Of a stretch of 64,000 bases of DNA, positions 59,844 through 64,000 are shown piece after piece; position 1 is the stretch's first letter; each line of letters starts with the position of its first letter. Location of the stretch: positions 1 to 64,000 of the forward strand of contig NZ_BNAL01000011.1 of NCBI RefSeq assembly GCF_014653275.1. Reading direction: 5' to 3'. Both the position numbers and the translations under genes were made by a program. The notes beneath the pieces are model-generated. The model had not been told where the DNA came from. It worked only from the letters and a program-made list of their open reading frames with translations, and did not search any database. The DNA is from Deinococcus piscis (GTDB taxonomy: Bacteria; Deinococcota; Deinococci; Deinococcales; Deinococcaceae).

Positions 59844-62800
59844 ATGACCCGCACCGACCCGCCTGCCGACTTCCGTGAAATCGTGTCCAGCCAGCTTCCA
59901 GCGTTGGCCGAGCTGGTGAACCTGGGCTATACCTTCCTGACCCCTGCCGAAGCCCTGGAAAAGAGGCGAGGCCGGCGCGGGCAGGTGATTCTGACCGAGG
60001 TGCTGCTGGAAGCCCTGGGCCGCCTGAACCGGGTGCGCTACCTGGACCAAGAGCGTGAGTTCACCCCTGAAGGGCTACAGAAAGCGGCGGACCAGTTGCT
60101 GCGCTTGCCGTTCGAGGCGCTCTACACCACGGCACAGACCGCCTACGACCTGCTGACCCTGGGCACCAGTGTGGAGCAGGTGATAGACGGGGACCGCAAG
60201 AGCTTCAGCGTCCGGTTCATTGACTGGGAGCGGCCCGAACGGAATATCTGGCATGTGACCGAGGAGTACACGGTGGAGCGTCAGGGCAGCAGCAGCACGC
60301 GGAGGCCAGACATCGTGCTGTTCTGCAACGGGATTCCGCTGGTGGTCATTGAGTGCAAGCGCCCGGATATTCAAGATCCGCTGGCCGAGGCCATTTCGCA
60401 GACCCTGCGCAACCACGCCCGTGAGGAAATCCCGCTGCTGTACTCCTTCGCTCAGTTGCTGCTGGCGGTGGCGCAGAACGGAGCGAAGTACGCCACGACT
60501 GGGGCTGATGCGCAGTACTGGGCCACCTGGCGTGAGGAAGACCCGCAGGTCACGGCGGCCTTGCCGGAGCTGATCGGCAAGCCGCTGCCCCCGGAAGTCC
60601 GCGGCCGCATCCTGGGCTGGCGTGACGAACCGTTGCGTTCAAAGCTGGACCGGGCCTGGCATGAAGGCCCCCGCGTGCCGAGTGCTCAGGATGGGTTGAT
60701 CGCGTCTCTGCTGGCTCCGGCCCGGCTGCTGCCCTTCATCCGTGGGTTCATCGTGTTCGACGCCGGCGTGAAGAAGGTCGCCCGCTACCAGCAGTACTAC
60801 GCGGTGGGCGAAATTATGCGCCGGGTGCAGGAGCGGACCCCCGAGGGCAAGCGGCATGGCGGTGTGGTGTGGCATACCACTGGGAGCGGCAAGAGCCTGA
60901 CCATGGTGATGCTGGCCCGTGCGCTGACCCACCTGCCGGATGCCCTGGCACCACGCATCGTGCTGGTCACCGACCGGGTAGACCTGGATGAGCAGATTGC
61001 CGACACCTTCAAGAACACCGGGGTTCAGCCGGTGCAGGCGAGGGACGGGCGGCATCTGCTGGAGCTGCTGTCCTCGGAGCGCACCCAGGTCATCACCACC
61101 GTCATTGACAAATTCGAGACGGTGGCCCGCGAGAAACTAAAGGTCACCAGTCCGGATGTCTTCGTGCTGGTAGACGAGTCGCACCGCAGCCAGTACGGCA
61201 GCGCCAATGCCCTGATGCAGACCGTGCTGCCCAATGCCTGCCTGATTGGCTTCACCGGCACGCCGCTGCTCAAGAAGGAGAAGAACACCGCGCAGAAGTT
61301 CGGCGGCATCCTACACACCTACACCATGGGCCGGGCGGTGCAGGACGGGGCCGTCGCGCCGCTCAAGTACGAGGCCAGGCACGCCGAGCTGCGTGGAGCA
61401 CAGGAGCAGATAGACCGCTGGTTCGAGCGCGTGACCCGTAACCTGACCGATCAGCAGAAGACGGACGTGAAGCGCAAGTTCCAAGCCGCCCAGACGGTCC
61501 TGGGAGCCGGTTCCCGGCTGGAAGAGATTGCTTACGACATCGGGGAGCACTTCGCGCAGAACTACCAGAGTCGTGGTCTCAAGGCCCAATTCGCCGTGAG
61601 CAGCAAGCTGGACGCGGTGCGCTACAAGAAGATCTTCGAGCACTGGGGCCGCGTGAGCGTGGCACTGGTGATGTCCGCTCCCGATACCCGTGAGGGGCAT
61701 ACCACCGTGGATGAGGCCGATGTCCCAGAAGTGCAGGCCTTCTGGCGCGACATGATGAACCGCTACGGCAGCGAAGCGAACTATCAAAAGAGCATCATTT
61801 CGGCGTTCAAGGGAGACGGCGAGCCGGAACTGCTTATCGTGGTAGATAAGCTGCTCACCGGCTTCGATGCACCGCGTAATGCCGTGCTCTACCTGGATAA
61901 GCGGCTCAAGGAACACAACATCTTGCAGGCCATTGCCCGCGTGAACCGGCTGTACGACGGCAAGGATTACGGCCTGATCGTGGATTACCGGGGCATCTTC
62001 AACGAACTGCATGAAGCGCTCGACATCTACGCCGCGCTGGAGGCCGAAGGCTTTGACCCGGCAGATGTGGCTGGCACGCTAGAGAGCGTAGAAGTGGAAA
62101 TCGGTCTGCTGAAGACCCGGCACGGCCATGTCTGGGATGTGTTCAGCGGCATAGACCGGCAGGATCTGGAAGCCATGCAGCGCCATCTGGAACCGCAGGA
62201 CCGCCGGGAGGCGTTCTATGAGGCGCTGACCGCCTTTGCGAAAACCCTGCAATTGGCCCTCAGCACACCCGCGTTCCTTGACCGGACTCCGGAAGCTGAG
62301 CGGCAGGTCTATATCCGCGACCTGCGGTTCTTTCTGAACCTGCGCACCACCGTCAAGCGGCGCTACGGTGAGAGCGTGGACTTCGGCCCCTTGGAAGCGC
62401 AGCTGCGCAAGATGGTGCAGGAGCATGTGGGGGCCGACAGCGTCACCCAGCTGGCCGAGCCGGTCAGCCTCTTTGATGCTGAAAGCGCTGAGGAGCAGGA
62501 CGCCCAGATTGAAGGGGACGCCGCCAAGGCGGATACCATGGCGAGCCGAATCCGCCGGGCCGTGACTGAGCGCATGGAAGAGGACCCGACGTTCTACAAG
62601 CGGCTCTCCGAACTGGTGGACGCAGCCATTGCTGACCACCGCGCTGGGCGACTGGCTGACCTGGAGTACCTCAAGCGTGCGCAGGAACTGACCCGGATGG
62701 CCCGTGAACGTGAGCAGGGTGAAGGTGGTGATCCCAGGTTACAGGGGCGTGAGGCGGCGCAGGCTTACCGTGGACTGCTGGAAGAGGGGTTGTCGGAATC

Positions 62801-63044
62801 TCTGAGTGGCGTAACGGACCTGGCTGAGCGGCTAACCACTGCTGCTCTAGCCTTCGACGATGCGATTCAGGGCCTCAAAATCCGGGATTGGCACAGTAAT
62901 CAGGGCGTGCGGAATCGCATGATTGATGCTATGGATGACCACCTCTACGAGCTTGAGCGTGAAACTGGGCAGCGCATTCCCCATTCCATCCGGGACGCCT
63001 TGTTCGAGAAGGTCTTGTCTGTCGCACGGCACCGGGATGCCTAA
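59844..63044 (+). CDS. Type I restriction endonuclease subunit HsdR
   Basis: A 1066-residue motor and nuclease subunit. The N-terminal nuclease core has RPDIVLFCNGIPLVVIECKR (Asp, Glu, Lys near residues 155-172). The helicase has Walker A HTTGSGKSLTMVM (about 345), motif II VLVDESHRSQYGS (about 443), IGFTGTPLLKKEK, and later motifs LLTGFDAPRNAVLYLDK and QAIARVNR. The C-terminal helical part contacts HsdM. It starts 78 bases after hsdS. Confidence 0.96.
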   Translation: MTRTDPPADFREIVSSQLPALAELVNLGYTFLTPAEALEKRRGRRGQVILTEVLLEALGRLNRVRYLDQEREFTPEGLQKAADQLLRLPFEALYTTAQTAYDLLTLGTSVEQVIDGDRKSFSVRFIDWERPERNIWHVTEEYTVERQGSSSTRRPDIVLFCNGIPLVVIECKRPDIQDPLAEAISQTLRNHAREEIPLLYSFAQLLLAVAQNGAKYATTGADAQYWATWREEDPQVTAALPELIGKPLPPEVRGRILGWRDEPLRSKLDRAWHEGPRVPSAQDGLIASLLAPARLLPFIRGFIVFDAGVKKVARYQQYYAVGEIMRRVQERTPEGKRHGGVVWHTTGSGKSLTMVMLARALTHLPDALAPRIVLVTDRVDLDEQIADTFKNTGVQPVQARDGRHLLELLSSERTQVITTVIDKFETVAREKLKVTSPDVFVLVDESHRSQYGSANALMQTVLPNACLIGFTGTPLLKKEKNTAQKFGGILHTYTMGRAVQDGAVAPLKYEARHAELRGAQEQIDRWFERVTRNLTDQQKTDVKRKFQAAQTVLGAGSRLEEIAYDIGEHFAQNYQSRGLKAQFAVSSKLDAVRYKKIFEHWGRVSVALVMSAPDTREGHTTVDEADVPEVQAFWRDMMNRYGSEANYQKSIISAFKGDGEPELLIVVDKLLTGFDAPRNAVLYLDKRLKEHNILQAIARVNRLYDGKDYGLIVDYRGIFNELHEALDIYAALEAEGFDPADVAGTLESVEVEIGLLKTRHGHVWDVFSGIDRQDLEAMQRHLEPQDRREAFYEALTAFAKTLQLALSTPAFLDRTPEAERQVYIRDLRFFLNLRTTVKRRYGESVDFGPLEAQLRKMVQEHVGADSVTQLAEPVSLFDAESAEEQDAQIEGDAAKADTMASRIRRAVTERMEEDPTFYKRLSELVDAAIADHRAGRLADLEYLKRAQELTRMAREREQGEGGDPRLQGREAAQAYRGLLEEGLSESLSGVTDLAERLTTAALAFDDAIQGLKIRDWHSNQGVRNRMIDAMDDHLYELERETGQRIPHSIRDALFEKVLSVARHRDA

Positions 63045-63762
63045 GGGTAGCGGGGGGGCACGGACGGCGCAGTACGGCATGACCCGAATTCCGTATACCT
63101 TGAAGCGCCGTGCCCGCCGGACCCTCAGCATTGAGGTGCAGCCGGACGGCAGCGTGCTGGCCGTCGCGCCTTTGGAGGCGCCGGAGGATGCGGTAGAGCT
63201 GAAGGTGGCGAAACGGGGAGCCTGGATTCTCCGGCAACAGCGCGAGCTGGCAAAGTTGCCGCCCCCCTTGCCGGAACGCCAGTACGTCAGCGGTGAATCA
63301 TGGCGCTACCTGGGCCGGCAGCACCGCCTGCGTCTGCTGACGGATGAGCCGGAGGGGGTCAGGGTGGTTCGCGGTGAATTGCTGGTAGCCGTGAGGACTC
63401 CTGGCCGTGCTGAGCAGGTGGTTGAGCGCTGGCTTCGGTCACGGGCCGCAGTAGTGATTTCCGAACGGATGGAATTCTGCTTAGAGCACGCGGCACATTT
63501 CGGAATCAGCCATTCGGGCGAGTTCAGTCTGCGGAGGATGCGGACACAGTGGGGAAGCTGTACACGGTCAGGCAAGCTGACGTTCAATCCTAGGCTGGTA
63601 CAGGCTCCTAAAGAATGCATTGATTACGTCCTGCTGCATGAGCTGTGCCACCTCACGGAGTTCAACCACTCCGCAGCCTATTACCGGCTGCTGGGACGTG
63701 TGCTCCCTGATTGGAAGCGGCGGCGCGAGCGGCTCAACAGGTTGGTCGAGTTGCCCCAGTGA
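63037..63762 (+). CDS. YgjP-like (DUF45/WLM) metallopeptidase
   Basis: A 241-residue YgjP-type protein. TLKRRARRTLSIEVQPDGSV, then MRTQWGSCTRSGKLTFNPRL and the zinc motif VLLHELCHLTEFNHSAAYY (HELCH, third His downstream) are characteristic. The family often accompanies type I restriction genes; its role there is unproven. The ATG overlaps the hsdR stop by 8 bases, so it is translationally coupled. Confidence 0.88.
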   Translation: MPKGSGGARTAQYGMTRIPYTLKRRARRTLSIEVQPDGSVLAVAPLEAPEDAVELKVAKRGAWILRQQRELAKLPPPLPERQYVSGESWRYLGRQHRLRLLTDEPEGVRVVRGELLVAVRTPGRAEQVVERWLRSRAAVVISERMEFCLEHAAHFGISHSGEFSLRRMRTQWGSCTRSGKLTFNPRLVQAPKECIDYVLLHELCHLTEFNHSAAYYRLLGRVLPDWKRRRERLNRLVELPQ

Positions 63763-64000
63763 GCTGAACGGCTGCACCGGCCAAAAGCGCTTACGAAGTC
63801 CTCGCGTTGTGTAGGCTGCACAGCGAACAGGAAGCCAGTTTCTATTGATTGGCCGCTTGCAGTATGCGGCCTGCTGGCCAACACTTGTCAGGCCACTTAT
63901 GAAGGCGTAGCGGACCGCCCGGCACTGCGTCTACTCTTTGCTGAAGGGAATTGCATTGGAAGCGGCCCGTACTTATGAAGCCCCGGGTCGCGGCTTCCGA
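63763..64000. other. Non-coding tail of the window
   Basis: No gene that I can support. It has a GGCCGC/GCGGCC hairpin at about 63851-63871 and a GAAGCC/GGCTTC hairpin at 63977-63997, which could be part of a terminator cut by the window edge. Confidence 0.35.

Larger units (their letters stand above)
53865..64000. mobile_element. Putative integrated island (left part), type I R-M cargo
   Basis: Adjacent to tRNA-Arg(TCT) lie a tyrosine recombinase, an XRE regulator, a repeat array, and a type I restriction cluster with Abi and metallopeptidase genes. I could not find a second copy of the tRNA 3' end within the window, so the right boundary is outside it or degenerate. That the island extends to the window end is inference. 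Confidence 0.55.

Noticed and set aside
63770..64000. Right attachment site of the island
   Set aside because: I looked for a copy of the tRNA-Arg 3' end near the window end and found none.

Overview
The window is chromosomal DNA of a Deinococcus-like bacterium. Taxonomic clues visible here are high GC, SpoVS outside any sporulation context, the gnd-zwf-opcA pentose-phosphate cluster, a MqnP-type prenyltransferase, an OmpR-type two-component pair resembling the Deinococcus DrRRA locus, and very many leaderless promoters: about 25 starts have a TANNNT -10 box ending 5 to 9 nt before the start codon and no Shine-Dalgarno. I cannot name the species.

Region by region. 0-3.5 kb: an old-yellow-enzyme oxidoreductase, then a two-gene operon of a YqcI/YcgG heme N-hydroxylase homologue plus a DUF1989 protein. 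3.5-7.3 kb: tRNA-Met, tRNA-Ala(GGC), a TrmB-type regulator, RNase HI, and an operon of membrane and SRPBCC genes ending in a CPBP protease. 7.4-11.2 kb: gnd-zwf-opcA with 4-bp overlaps. 11.3-13.5 kb: etfBA with a coupled lipoprotein phospholipase A2. 13.8-26 kb: envelope and stress-like proteins, T-box-controlled glyS, dgt, a DUF6428 gene under an operator-promoter, a frameshifted tmrB-like gene, a P450, acs, spoVS and a YugP-type protease. 26-36.9 kb: SufT, rhodaneses, MarR/DoxX, an MFS transporter, a NERD nuclease, RlhA, a TetR/SRPBCC divergon, a decayed MBL hydrolase and a DUF2239 gene with doubled operators. 37-53.4 kb: tRNA-Ala(TGC), mnmE, a secreted hydrolase, YigZ, NUDIX, ilvE, a Cys/Met-metabolism PLP enzyme, ftsH, coaBC, argR with ARG boxes, a histidine kinase/response regulator pair, a cyclase-homology protein and a UbiA/MqnP prenyltransferase.

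53.5-64 kb: a tRNA-Pro/Gly/Arg cluster followed by what looks like an integrated defence island. A tyrosine recombinase ends 95 bp from tRNA-Arg(TCT) and overlaps an XRE repressor gene. Next comes a non-coding array of ATGG-core repeats, then hsdM, an Abi_2/HEPN gene, hsdS, hsdR and an overlapping YgjP-like metallopeptidase. The right end of the island is not in the window.

The strongest unexplained signal is the roughly 400-bp array at 55.47-55.88 kb. About 20 copies of an ATGG(T/A)C(A/G)AA core are spaced mostly 10, 22-23 or 32-33 bp apart, so many lie on one face of the helix. It separates the XRE/integrase pair from the restriction operon, and an XRE operator candidate next to it has a similar half-site. 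Other notable signals are the doubled palindromic operator of the DUF2239 gene, a duplicated -35 box at a tRNA promoter, and mirrored divergent leaderless promoters.
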